Assembly: GCA_024695285.1 (NCBI GenBank)
Contig: JAILIM010000049.1
Span: forward strand, 1-25,682
Direction of reading: 5' to 3'
DNA: 25,682 nucleotides
Source of the DNA: Bacteroidales bacterium
Lineage (GTDB): Bacteria > Bacteroidota > Bacteroidia > Bacteroidales > UBA932
The number at the start of each line of letters is the position of its first letter. The stretch's first letter is position 1. A model generated the notes under the pieces. That model worked only from the letters and a program-made list of their open reading frames with translations. It was not told where the DNA came from and made no database searches. Position numbers and translations under genes: made by a program. Shown here piece by piece: positions 14,988 through 22,301 of this stretch.

Positions 14988-16336
14988 CCGGGCAACTCGA
15001 ATTCGCAATCCTGGAAGAGAGGATCAATCTTGATGTAGGTTACTTTAATCTTTTCGGTGATGAAGTCGTCGATGGCCTGTATCTGCTTGGCCTGGCGGAC
15101 GTCGTTCTGCAACTCGGTGTAGTCGTGCTCAAAACTGGCCGTGTGCGACGGGACTATGCTGTCGAGGCGGAGGATCTTGTAGACCAGGTTGCCATTGCGG
15201 CCCTCGTTGTCGAGGGATTCTACGGGCTCGGAGATCTGGCCGGGCTGGAGATCCTTGACAGCGGCGTAGTCCTGGGGCTTCAACTGGTCGATTTCGAAGT
15301 AGGCGGATCCGGTGTTGGGGTCGGCCATCTGGCCGCCGTTGGTGCGGGTCGCGAAGTCCTGGGAATAGAAGCGGGCCGCGAGCTCGAAGGTGATGAGGGT
15401 GTCGGTGATGGCGGTCTTCAGGGAGTCTAGCTTCCGGAAGGCCTTATCGCGGTCTTCGGCGGTGTAGCGGGGCTTCAGGAGTATGTGCCTTGCGTTGAAC
15501 ATATCTCCCTTCTTTTCAATGACTTCGATGATGTGGAATCCGTCCGGGGTCTCGACTATCTGGGAGATGGCACCGGGCTTGAGGGCCATGGCGGCGTCGG
15601 AGAAGGCCGGCCAGAAGATGGACTTGGAGGCCATGCCGAGCTCACCTCCCTTGCGGGCGCTGCCGGGATCTTCGGAATAGAGGCGGGCAAGTGTTGCGAA
15701 CTTCTCGCCGTTGATGATGCGCTCACGGATGGAAAGCAGCCTTTCCTTCACGGCAAGTGCCGCCGCCTCGCGATCGGGGTAGATGCATATCTGGCTGATC
15801 TTGTACTTGATAGGCACCACGGGGAGGCGGTCCACCGAGGTGGTGTCGAGGTACTGCTTCACGTCGTAGGGCGTCACCTCCGGGATCTTGCGGGCGATTT
15901 CCTGCTGCTCCTGCTGGGTGAGGGTGTTGTCCTCGATCTGCTTGCGCCACTCCTGGCGGAGCTTGTAGACTGGCTTGTGGAAGTACTCCTCCACTCCCTC
16001 GTCGCCGCCGAGTGCCGTGCGCACCTGGTCCATCTGCTGGGTGAGTTGCGCCTCTACCATTTCCTGGTTCACGGTCAGGGAGTCGAGACGGGACTGCATG
16101 AGGAAGAGTTTGCTCTTCATCATATTCTCGAGGAGCTCGCAGCGGATGTTGCGGTCGGACGCATAACCGCGGGCGTTCATCATCTGGACTTCCTGTTCTA
16201 TCTCGGAGAGTGTGATCAGTTCGCCGCCGACCACGGCCACGGACTTGTCCACGACCCCGCGGTATTTCTGCGCGGACGCCATGATGGGCAGGGCCAGCAG
16301 CGCCGCGGCAAGGATAATTCTTATCTTGGTTCTCAT
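14960..16336 (-). CDS. SurA-like periplasmic peptidylprolyl isomerase/chaperone
   Basis: This 458-residue periplasmic protein has a signal peptide at residues 1-22 (MRTKIRIILAAALLALPIMA). An N-terminal SurA-like chaperone region (about 25-175) starts with the VDKSVAVVGGELITLSEIEQ pattern. Two parvulin (PpiC) domains follow, at about 178-275 and 282-392. The first has the typical FATLARLYSEDPGSARKGGELG and TPDGFHIIEV blocks, and the second has ARHILLKP. SurA-type proteins help outer-membrane beta-barrels fold, including LptD, which fits its place directly before an OstA-like gene. The start is chosen at the signal peptide; the longer frame upstream is not protein-like. The gap from galE is 35 bp without a convincing promoter, so transcription probably continues from galE. 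Confidence 0.9.
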   Translation of the reverse strand: MRTKIRIILAAALLALPIMASAQKYRGVVDKSVAVVGGELITLSEIEQEVQMMNARGYASDRNIRCELLENMMKSKLFLMQSRLDSLTVNQEMVEAQLTQQMDQVRTALGGDEGVEEYFHKPVYKLRQEWRKQIEDNTLTQQEQQEIARKIPEVTPYDVKQYLDTTSVDRLPVVPIKYKISQICIYPDREAAALAVKERLLSIRERIINGEKFATLARLYSEDPGSARKGGELGMASKSIFWPAFSDAAMALKPGAISQIVETPDGFHIIEVIEKKGDMFNARHILLKPRYTAEDRDKAFRKLDSLKTAITDTLITFELAARFYSQDFATRTNGGQMADPNTGSAYFEIDQLKPQDYAAVKDLQPGQISEPVESLDNEGRNGNLVYKILRLDSIVPSHTASFEHDYTELQNDVRQAKQIQAIDDFITEKIKVTYIKIDPLFQDCEFELPGWKSKFVKD

Positions 16337-16371
16337 ACGGATTGACACAAGTTGCAAAGCTTGTTCCACAA

Positions 16372-17391
16372 TTATTCCCGGCCGGCCAGATGCTTTTCCC
16401 AGGCCCACGCGGAGGCGAGGGTCTCTTCGACGGTGCGGGTGGCTTTCCAGCCGAGCTTTTCGTTGGCGAGGGTGGGGTCGGCCCAGATGGCAGTCACGTC
16501 GCCGGGCCTGCGGGGGGCTATGCGGTAGTTGAGCTTCAGATTGTTGACCTTTTCAAAGGAAGTCACCAGTTCGAGCACGGACAGGGGGCGGCCGGTGCCG
16601 ATGTTGAAGATCTCATAGGGCTTGTCCATGCGATCCTCAATCATGCGGGTCACGGCGCAGACGTGGGCTCGGGCGAGGTCGACGATGTCGATGTAGTCGC
16701 GCAGGCAGGTGCCGTCCGGGGTGGGGTAGTCGTTGCCGAAGATGCTCAGGCACTCGCGCTTGCCGATGGCGGTCTGGGTGATGAAAGGCACGAGGTTGTT
16801 GGGCACGCCTCGGGGCAGCTCGCCGATCAGGGCGGACGGGTGGGCGCCTATGGGATTGAAGTAGCGCAGGGCTATGCCGTGCATGCCATAGGCCTTGACG
16901 CAGTCACGCAGGAAGTCCTCGCACATCTGCTTGGTGTTGCCGTAGGGCGACGTGGCTTCCTGGCGGGGGGATTCCTCCGTGACCGGGGTCTTCTCCGGCT
17001 CGCCATACACTGTTGCGGAGGAGGAGAAGAGGACGTGGGTGCCATGCTTCCTGGCCGCTTCCAGCACGTTGAGGAAGGAATCCAGGTTGTTCCTGTAGTA
17101 CATCAAGGGCTCGTCCACGGACTCACCGACGGCCTTGAATGCCGCGAAGTGGATCACGGCGTCGATGGTATAGCGGTTGAACAGCGCCTCCACGGCGGCC
17201 GCATCACAGAAATCTATCTTTTCAAACGGAAGCTGCTTCCCGAGTATGGAACAGACACCCTTGTAGTTGGTTTCGTCGCAATTGGACATGTTGTCGGCGA
17301 TGACCACGTCGTAGCCCGCCTGCGTGAGCTCCACAGTCACGTGGCTCCCGATGAATCCGGCTCCGCCGGATACGAGTACTGTTTTCTTCAT
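16372..17391 (-). CDS. galE: UDP-glucose 4-epimerase
   Basis: This 339-residue cytoplasmic NAD-dependent enzyme interconverts UDP-glucose and UDP-galactose, supplying UDP-Gal for LPS, capsule and sugar breakdown. It is an extended short-chain dehydrogenase: GGAGFIGS (9-16) binds NAD, SSSATVY (123-129) holds the catalytic serine, and YGNTK supplies Y150 and K154. Later blocks GIALRYFNPIGAHPS and DGTCLRDYIDIVDLARAH are typical of GalE. Length is normal. It leads the minus-strand run and has its own strong promoter 6 nt before the ATG, interlocked with that of trmB. The mRNA is expected to start about 3 nt before the ATG. Confidence 0.97.
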   Translation of the reverse strand: MKKTVLVSGGAGFIGSHVTVELTQAGYDVVIADNMSNCDETNYKGVCSILGKQLPFEKIDFCDAAAVEALFNRYTIDAVIHFAAFKAVGESVDEPLMYYRNNLDSFLNVLEAARKHGTHVLFSSSATVYGEPEKTPVTEESPRQEATSPYGNTKQMCEDFLRDCVKAYGMHGIALRYFNPIGAHPSALIGELPRGVPNNLVPFITQTAIGKRECLSIFGNDYPTPDGTCLRDYIDIVDLARAHVCAVTRMIEDRMDKPYEIFNIGTGRPLSVLELVTSFEKVNNLKLNYRIAPRRPGDVTAIWADPTLANEKLGWKATRTVEETLASAWAWEKHLAGRE

Positions 17392-17397
17392 AACTTA

Positions 17398-17429
17398 CAA
17401 AAATAGGCATTTTTGGATGAAGATACAAA
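17398..17429 (-). promoter_or_regulatory. galE promoter
   Basis: On the minus strand, TTTG (complement of 17426-17429) and TATTTTTG (complement of 17398-17405) are exactly 20 bp apart, a full match to the Bacteroidota -33/-7 consensus. Only 6 nt (TAAGTT) separate the -7 element from the galE ATG. The element lies inside the same stretch as the trmB promoter. Confidence 0.8.
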
Positions 17430-17443
17430 AATCATTACTTTTG
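17412..17443 (+). promoter_or_regulatory. trmB promoter
   Basis: TTTG at 17412-17415 and TACTTTTG at 17436-17443 are exactly 20 bp apart, a full consensus match. The ATG at 17450 follows after 6 nt, the same distance as on the galE side. The predicted start site is about 17447, so the transcript would be nearly leaderless. Confidence 0.8.
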
Positions 17444-17449
17444 TGGCAT

Positions 17450-18253
17450 ATGGGACACGACAAACTACGGAAATTCGCGGAAAACGAGACTTTTTCCTGC
17501 CTGCTGCAGCCGTCGGCGGAGGAGTTGCTGAAGGACGGGTATTTCGCTTTGCGCGACCACCCCGTCAAGGGGCACTGGGGGGAGCGCTTCGCGAGGCCTG
17601 ACGCCCCGTTGGTGCTGGAACTTGGATGCGGCAAGGGGGAATACACCATCGACCTGGCGCAGCGCGAGCCCGGCTGCAACTACGTGGGCGTGGACATCAA
17701 GGGAGCGCGCCTCTGGAAGGGGGCGAAATACGCCACCGAGCACGGCCTGGGCAACGTCGGCTTCCTCCGCACCCGCATTGAATTCATCAGCGCGTTCTTC
17801 GCTCCGGGCGAGGTTTCCGAGATATGGCTGACATTCTCCGACCCGCAGGTGAAGAGCGAGAATTCCCGGCTCAGTTCACCCGTGTTTCTGGAGCGATACA
17901 GCCGCTTCCTCGCCTCCGGAGGCAAAATCCACCTCAAGACAGACTCGCAGTTCCTCTACCAGTACACGCTCGCCGTGTGCCGGGCGAACGGACTGCCGGT
18001 GCTGGCCTGCTCGGAGAACCTATACGCTGAGCCTGAGCGCTTTGCGCCGTGCCTTACCGAGGTGCAGACCTTCTACGAAAAGATGTTCCGCGAACAGGGC
18101 TACCCCATACGCTACCTGTGCTTCCAGCCGGGACCGGGGCCCTTTGTCAGCCCTTCGGACTTCAATCCGGACTATTGGAGGAGCATCGAGGGCAACCGCA
18201 CCCTCTTCGGCCGCGACACCGCCGAAACCCGCCGGCAGAAAATGAAAAAATAG
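17450..18253 (+). CDS. trmB: tRNA (guanine-N7)-methyltransferase
   Basis: This 267-residue cytoplasmic SAM-dependent enzyme makes 7-methylguanosine at position 46 of tRNA. LELGCGKGEYT (56-66) is the SAM-binding motif, and YVGVDIKGARLWKGAK follows as in other TrmB proteins. The FSDPQVK segment (129-135) replaces the proteobacterial FPDPWPK; the PDPQ.K form is usual in Bacteroidota, and here Pro is further changed to Ser. The C-terminal block has TEVQTFYEKMFREQG. The start MGHDKLRKFA agrees with Bacteroidota relatives and sits 6 nt after a strong promoter. The longer upstream frame would cross the promoter and galE. The next gene begins 12 bp downstream and is probably co-transcribed. Confidence 0.95.
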   Translation: MGHDKLRKFAENETFSCLLQPSAEELLKDGYFALRDHPVKGHWGERFARPDAPLVLELGCGKGEYTIDLAQREPGCNYVGVDIKGARLWKGAKYATEHGLGNVGFLRTRIEFISAFFAPGEVSEIWLTFSDPQVKSENSRLSSPVFLERYSRFLASGGKIHLKTDSQFLYQYTLAVCRANGLPVLACSENLYAEPERFAPCLTEVQTFYEKMFREQGYPIRYLCFQPGPGPFVSPSDFNPDYWRSIEGNRTLFGRDTAETRRQKMKK

Positions 18254-18265
18254 CATCCCTTCGTT

Positions 18266-20098
18266 ATGAAAAAGTCATTTTTATTTATTGCTTTTGTCCT
18301 GCTCCTGCTGGGCGGGAGCGCACCGGGCCGCGCGTCTGTAGCCGGACCGACGGACGAATGGCTGAAGGAGAATTACACCAAACGTGAAGTGTTAATCCCG
18401 ATGCGGGACGGCGTGCGGCTCCACACTTCCGTGTATGAGCCGGCAGATTCCCTGCCGCACCCGGTCATAATGCTCCGGACTCCCTATGGAGTCAGGCCTT
18501 ATGGGGCGGAGTTCGCCGGGAGCCTGAAGAGCTGGATGAGGATGTTTGCGCTGAACCACTATATCATTGTGTTCCAAAGCGTTCGGGGCACCTACCTGAG
18601 CGAAGGGACATACGAAAACATACGGCCGCTCAAGGCCTTCGGCTCGGAATGGAAGCAGGCGGACGAAGCCACGGACAGCTACGACACGGTGGAATGGCTG
18701 CTCAGGCACACGAGGACGAACGGAGCCGTGGGCGTGAAGGGCGTATCGTACCCGGGATTCTACGCCACGCTCGCCGGCCTCAGCGGGCACCCGGCCATCA
18801 AGGCGGTCTCGCCCCAGGCGCCGGTGACCGACTGGTGGCGGGGAGACGACTTCCACCACAACGGGGTGTGGATGCTGGACGCCTGCTCCTTTGCCAGCAG
18901 TTTCTTCCGCGTCCGCGGGGAGCCCTCGGAGAAGGGACCGAAAGCCCTGGTGAAGATCGACCGCGACATCTACAGCTACTATATGCAATTCCCTGATTTC
19001 CAGTCGCTGGCGGCAAACTTCGGGGAGCGCCTCCCCTTCTGGGAAGAGATGCTGGAGCATCCCGACTACGATTCCTGGTGGGCCGAACGCAACGTGGCCC
19101 TGAGGCTTCGCAACGTGCGTCCGGCCGTGATGGTGGTGGGCGGCAACTATGATGCGGAAGACTGCTACGGTGCAATAGAGACGTATGCCGCACTGCGCCG
19201 CCAGTCGCCCTCGACAGAGGCGTATTTTGTGTATGGCCCGTGGTCGCACGGGGGATGGCAGGATTCGAAATACACCGGTCTCGGCGACTCATATTTCGGA
19301 GTGGGCTCGACTGACTTTTTTATGGAAGAGATTGAGTATCCGTTCTTTGCATATTATCTGGAAGGCAAGGGGGCGAGGCCGGCTCCTGTGCACATCCTCC
19401 CTTCCCGGGCCCTGGACGGCAGCACTGCCTACGACGCTAACCAGGACTGGAAGGAGTATTCGGAATGGCCGCTGGGGCAGCGCCGCGGGATATCTCTTTA
19501 TCTTGCCGGCAAGACCCTTTCCAGGAAGCGCCCTTGCGGCTCCCCCAGGGCCAGGCAATATGTCTCCGATCCCTCGGATCCCGTACCCTATATGGGGGAT
19601 ATGGGCAACCGCCGCAACGCAAGCTATATGGCTGCAGACCAGCGGTTTGCGAGCAGCCGTAAAGATGTCCTGGTCTATAGTGGCGATCCCCTGAAGGAGG
19701 ACCTGCTTTCCGAGGGCCCGGTGCCGGTGCACCTGGTGGTGTCGCTTTCCACCACGGATGCCGATTTCATCGTGAAGATAATCGACGAGCGGCCTGACGG
19801 CTACCGCATGCTGGTGCGGGGCGATTCTTTCCGCGCCCGCTACCGCCACAGCCTGTCCGCCCCCGAGCCCGTCACGCCCGGAGAGCGCACGGCCATCGAC
19901 TTCACCCTCAACGACATAGCCCACATCTTCCAGAAAGGCCACCGCATAGTCGTGCAGATCCAGTCTTCCTGGTTCCCCCTGATGGCCACTTCGCCGCAGT
20001 TCTTCCAGGAGAATCCCTACACCGTCCCCGCCACGGACTACCGCCCCTGCGAAATCAAGGTCTGGAGCGACTCCAGGGTGGTGATTCCGGCGATTTAG
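18266..20098 (+). CDS. Secreted CocE/NonD-type serine hydrolase (X-Pro peptidase S15 family)
   Basis: This 610-residue secreted alpha/beta hydrolase has a signal peptide at residues 1-24 (MKKSFLFIAFVLLLLGGSAPGRAS). The N-terminal catalytic domain carries IPMRDGVRLHTSVYEP (44-59), GVSYPG with nucleophile S161, a GNYDAEDCYGA segment (293-303) with the catalytic Asp, and GPWSHGGW with H328. The last ~200 residues form the jelly-roll domain typical of the family, ending SSWFPLMATSPQFFQENP. Pattern and length resemble alpha-amino-acid ester hydrolases and X-prolyl dipeptidyl peptidases. A peptide- or ester-cleaving role in the periplasm or at the surface is likely, but the substrate is not determined. 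It follows trmB by 12 bp without an obvious promoter. Confidence 0.88.
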   Translation: MKKSFLFIAFVLLLLGGSAPGRASVAGPTDEWLKENYTKREVLIPMRDGVRLHTSVYEPADSLPHPVIMLRTPYGVRPYGAEFAGSLKSWMRMFALNHYIIVFQSVRGTYLSEGTYENIRPLKAFGSEWKQADEATDSYDTVEWLLRHTRTNGAVGVKGVSYPGFYATLAGLSGHPAIKAVSPQAPVTDWWRGDDFHHNGVWMLDACSFASSFFRVRGEPSEKGPKALVKIDRDIYSYYMQFPDFQSLAANFGERLPFWEEMLEHPDYDSWWAERNVALRLRNVRPAVMVVGGNYDAEDCYGAIETYAALRRQSPSTEAYFVYGPWSHGGWQDSKYTGLGDSYFGVGSTDFFMEEIEYPFFAYYLEGKGARPAPVHILPSRALDGSTAYDANQDWKEYSEWPLGQRRGISLYLAGKTLSRKRPCGSPRARQYVSDPSDPVPYMGDMGNRRNASYMAADQRFASSRKDVLVYSGDPLKEDLLSEGPVPVHLVVSLSTTDADFIVKIIDERPDGYRMLVRGDSFRARYRHSLSAPEPVTPGERTAIDFTLNDIAHIFQKGHRIVVQIQSSWFPLMATSPQFFQENPYTVPATDYRPCEIKVWSDSRVVIPAI

Positions 20099-20132
20099 GG
20101 CGGAAACCATAGGATTTGCGATTTAAAAGTAA

Positions 20133-20140
20133 TATATTTG
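20133..20140 (+). promoter_or_regulatory. -7 promoter element before the second peptide/lipoprotein cassette
   Basis: TATATTTG matches TAnnTTTG completely and lies 36 nt before the peptide start at 20177. No TTTG is found at the proper 19-21 bp upstream; the nearest is only 14 bp away (20115-20118). The call rests on the -7 element and the AT-rich setting. Confidence 0.45.
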
Positions 20141-20176
20141 TGTTTTGCGGGCTATTTTCGACAACTACATAAACAT

Positions 20177-20299
20177 ATGGAAATAAAGTATATCAAACCG
20201 TGTATCGAGGTTGAGGAAATGCTTCCCTGCCTTTTGATTTGCGACAGCCTGAAAGACGGCGAGCTGATCGACGTCATTGATGAACCCATGTTTACTTAA
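20177..20299 (+). CDS. Small peptide upstream of lipoprotein (ICxS type)
   Basis: This 40-residue ORF begins MEIKYIKPCIEVEEM, continues CLLICDSLKDGE and ends in an acidic, hydrophobic tail. It has no signal peptide. The Y-x-x-P-x-x-x-V opening and the ICDS motif match the peptide ORF at 2079 (ICQS), and both lie directly before a lipoprotein gene. The stop is 13 nt before the lipoprotein ATG and abuts its Shine-Dalgarno sequence, so translation may be coupled. Similar short ORFs occur before surface-protein genes in other Bacteroidales, with no established role that I know of. The start is the first ATG after the promoter. Confidence 0.65.
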   Translation: MEIKYIKPCIEVEEMLPCLLICDSLKDGELIDVIDEPMFT

Positions 20300-20305
20300 A
20301 GGAGG
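20298..20305 (+). promoter_or_regulatory. Full Shine-Dalgarno sequence AAAGGAGG
   Basis: AAAGGAGG overlaps the stop of the small peptide and lies 7 nt before the lipoprotein ATG at 20313, an ideal spacing. It fixes the start at 20313 rather than the in-frame ATG at 20277. Such a site stands out in a genome whose other starts lack it. Confidence 0.75.
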
Positions 20306-20312
20306 AAAGGTT

Positions 20313-22268
20313 ATGAAAAAACAAGTACTTACAGCGCTCGCGCTGATGTCGATAGCGGCCGCCTCCTGCAAGGTGGACGTAGAAACCGCTCCAGCACCCG
20401 TGTTCGGTGAGGAGTTTGTCATTTCAGCCGACTGCGGCAGTCCGGACACCCGCATGGAGCGCGACGGCGCCGGCAAGATGTACTGGAGCCCGGGAGACGA
20501 AATAGGAGTGTTCGTTATCCAGGAGGATGGTACTCAAGTCGACAGAAACGAGCGGTTCACCGCAATGCTCGACGCCCCCGCCTGCACGACCAAGTTCAGT
20601 GCGGTGGTTCCCAGTGGCTGGGAGCCGGCAGAGTATTATGCCCACCTGACAGAAGTCTGGAGCGATGCGACGCTGGAACATATCGCCATTTTTCCGTATG
20701 TTGCGGGCAGGGGCGGCAGTTTCTCGTCAACCTTCCAGCCGCCGAGCTCATATATTAACAAGTTCACTTTCAGCGCGAACTTTACCGATGTCCAGCAGGG
20801 TATACCGGGCACCTTCGATCCTTCCTTATGGGTAGCCATGGCCTGGTCAAAGAACGACCACTTCTCCTTCTCGTATCCATTCGGCGGCATCAAGTTCTCG
20901 GTGGTCAGCGAGAATGTTTCAAAGGTCACCATCACCTGCGGCGAGAAATACAAGAATGACTTCTTTGCAAGTTCCAAGATGGATATCTGCGTATATCCCG
21001 ACGGTACATCCCAGCCCTCGTCTTATAGTGGCACCTTCTATAAAACCCTGGAAATGATTCCGCAGGGCGGCACTTTCACGCCTGGTGAAACTTATTATTT
21101 TGTGGTTCCTGCCACCAATTTGATGGGAGGCATCTCCTTCGGTTTCGAAAAGACCGACGGTTCCGTTGCCAAACGTTCCGTGGTTCCCTCCGGCAGCCAG
21201 AGCATCTGGATCAAACCGGGACGTTTCAAGACCCTGATGGAGGCCGACAGCGGCTGCGAATGGAAAGTTCCTGCACCTGATGTGACTCCGACCAGCATCG
21301 ATCTTCCGAAGTACGGCGGTGAGGCCATATTCGACGTGAAGTGCGGCAAGGAATATACTGTCACATGCGAACAGGACTGGCTGGTTGATATGGGCGGAGC
21401 CGGCGATCCGGTTTCCGACAAGTGTACCCACACCTTCGTGGTCAAACGCAATTATGGCGCCGCCAGGACCGCAACCATCAACGTGACCAGCGAGGGTGGA
21501 ACGGTTCCCGTTACGGTCACTCAGGCCGCTGGCGAGCCCCTTGCAAACTATCCGTCCATCGTCCGTCACCACCTGGTTCTCGCCAACATGTCCACCGACT
21601 GCAATTCCGGAGCGTGGCCGGTCGAACTTGCCGAGAACAAGGCGAAGTACGGCGACCTGTTCGAATATGTATGCCTCTTCCATGACCAAACCAATGGGTG
21701 GAACGAGTGCTATACAGAACACACGCAATACAAGAATAAATACCCCGACTTTTATTATTACTTCGATGGCAGACGCCAGGTGAAGAGCCTGATGAAGGAT
21801 ATGGTTCCTGTGTTTGCAGCCGAATCGGATGACGTTTATCCGACGCTGACTTCCATAGGCCTGTCTTCCAGTGTCGAAGGCAAGACCCTTTCCGTGGACC
21901 TGTCTGTCTATGCCTATATCGCCCAGCCTTACCAGATTGCGGTATATGTTACGGAGAATGCCAGGAATGTAACGGGCATTAATGTCTGGGAGAATACCTA
22001 CAAGAACGTCGCCCATTATATGATAAACGAAGGCAGTGGCAACATTGCCGGAAAGATGTACCAGCTGTCGAAGGGCATGAACGAAATCCACCTGTCGCGG
22101 GAGCTTCCTGTCGAGGTGAACGGTACCAGTTACTCCATCCTGGCTTACATCCAGGCCCCGTATGATCAGCAGCCTGTCATCCGCGACGGGGACTTCTACG
22201 GCTACTATTACGTGGACAACTGCCGCCTGGTACCCGTCGGTTCAACGGTCGCTCCTGAGGTGCAGTAA
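20313..22268 (+). CDS. Fimbrillin-like lipoprotein with BACON and thioredoxin-like (Omp28-like) domains
   Basis: This is a 651-residue lipoprotein. The signal peptide ends in AASC with Cys19 as lipid site. Residues about 35-310 resemble fimbrillin-like proteins (DTRMERDGAGKMYWSPGDEIGVF). Residues about 325-406 form a BACON domain (TPTSIDLPKYGGEAIFDVKC, WLVDMGG, then TINVTSEGG...VTVTQAA), an Ig-like fold common in Bacteroidetes surface proteins. The C-terminal ~240 residues resemble the Omp28/thioredoxin-like type: a beta strand RHHLVLANMS, then CNSGAWP with a single Cys430 where a redox protein would have CxxC, and later YP..YYYFDGRR. It is likely exposed on the surface, perhaps binding proteins or glycans. 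The missing second cysteine argues against disulfide exchange. It is coupled to the peptide upstream; cls follows after 33 bp. Confidence 0.72.
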   Translation: MKKQVLTALALMSIAAASCKVDVETAPAPVFGEEFVISADCGSPDTRMERDGAGKMYWSPGDEIGVFVIQEDGTQVDRNERFTAMLDAPACTTKFSAVVPSGWEPAEYYAHLTEVWSDATLEHIAIFPYVAGRGGSFSSTFQPPSSYINKFTFSANFTDVQQGIPGTFDPSLWVAMAWSKNDHFSFSYPFGGIKFSVVSENVSKVTITCGEKYKNDFFASSKMDICVYPDGTSQPSSYSGTFYKTLEMIPQGGTFTPGETYYFVVPATNLMGGISFGFEKTDGSVAKRSVVPSGSQSIWIKPGRFKTLMEADSGCEWKVPAPDVTPTSIDLPKYGGEAIFDVKCGKEYTVTCEQDWLVDMGGAGDPVSDKCTHTFVVKRNYGAARTATINVTSEGGTVPVTVTQAAGEPLANYPSIVRHHLVLANMSTDCNSGAWPVELAENKAKYGDLFEYVCLFHDQTNGWNECYTEHTQYKNKYPDFYYYFDGRRQVKSLMKDMVPVFAAESDDVYPTLTSIGLSSSVEGKTLSVDLSVYAYIAQPYQIAVYVTENARNVTGINVWENTYKNVAHYMINEGSGNIAGKMYQLSKGMNEIHLSRELPVEVNGTSYSILAYIQAPYDQQPVIRDGDFYGYYYVDNCRLVPVGSTVAPEVQ

Positions 22269-22301
22269 CGCCGTACAGGTCCCCTGCGCGCAACATTGCC
22301 G

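Noticed and set aside
16337..16371. Separate promoter for the SurA-like gene in the 35-bp gap after galE.
   Set aside because: Only AAGCTTTG on the minus strand partly resembles a -7 element, with no -33 element at the proper distance.
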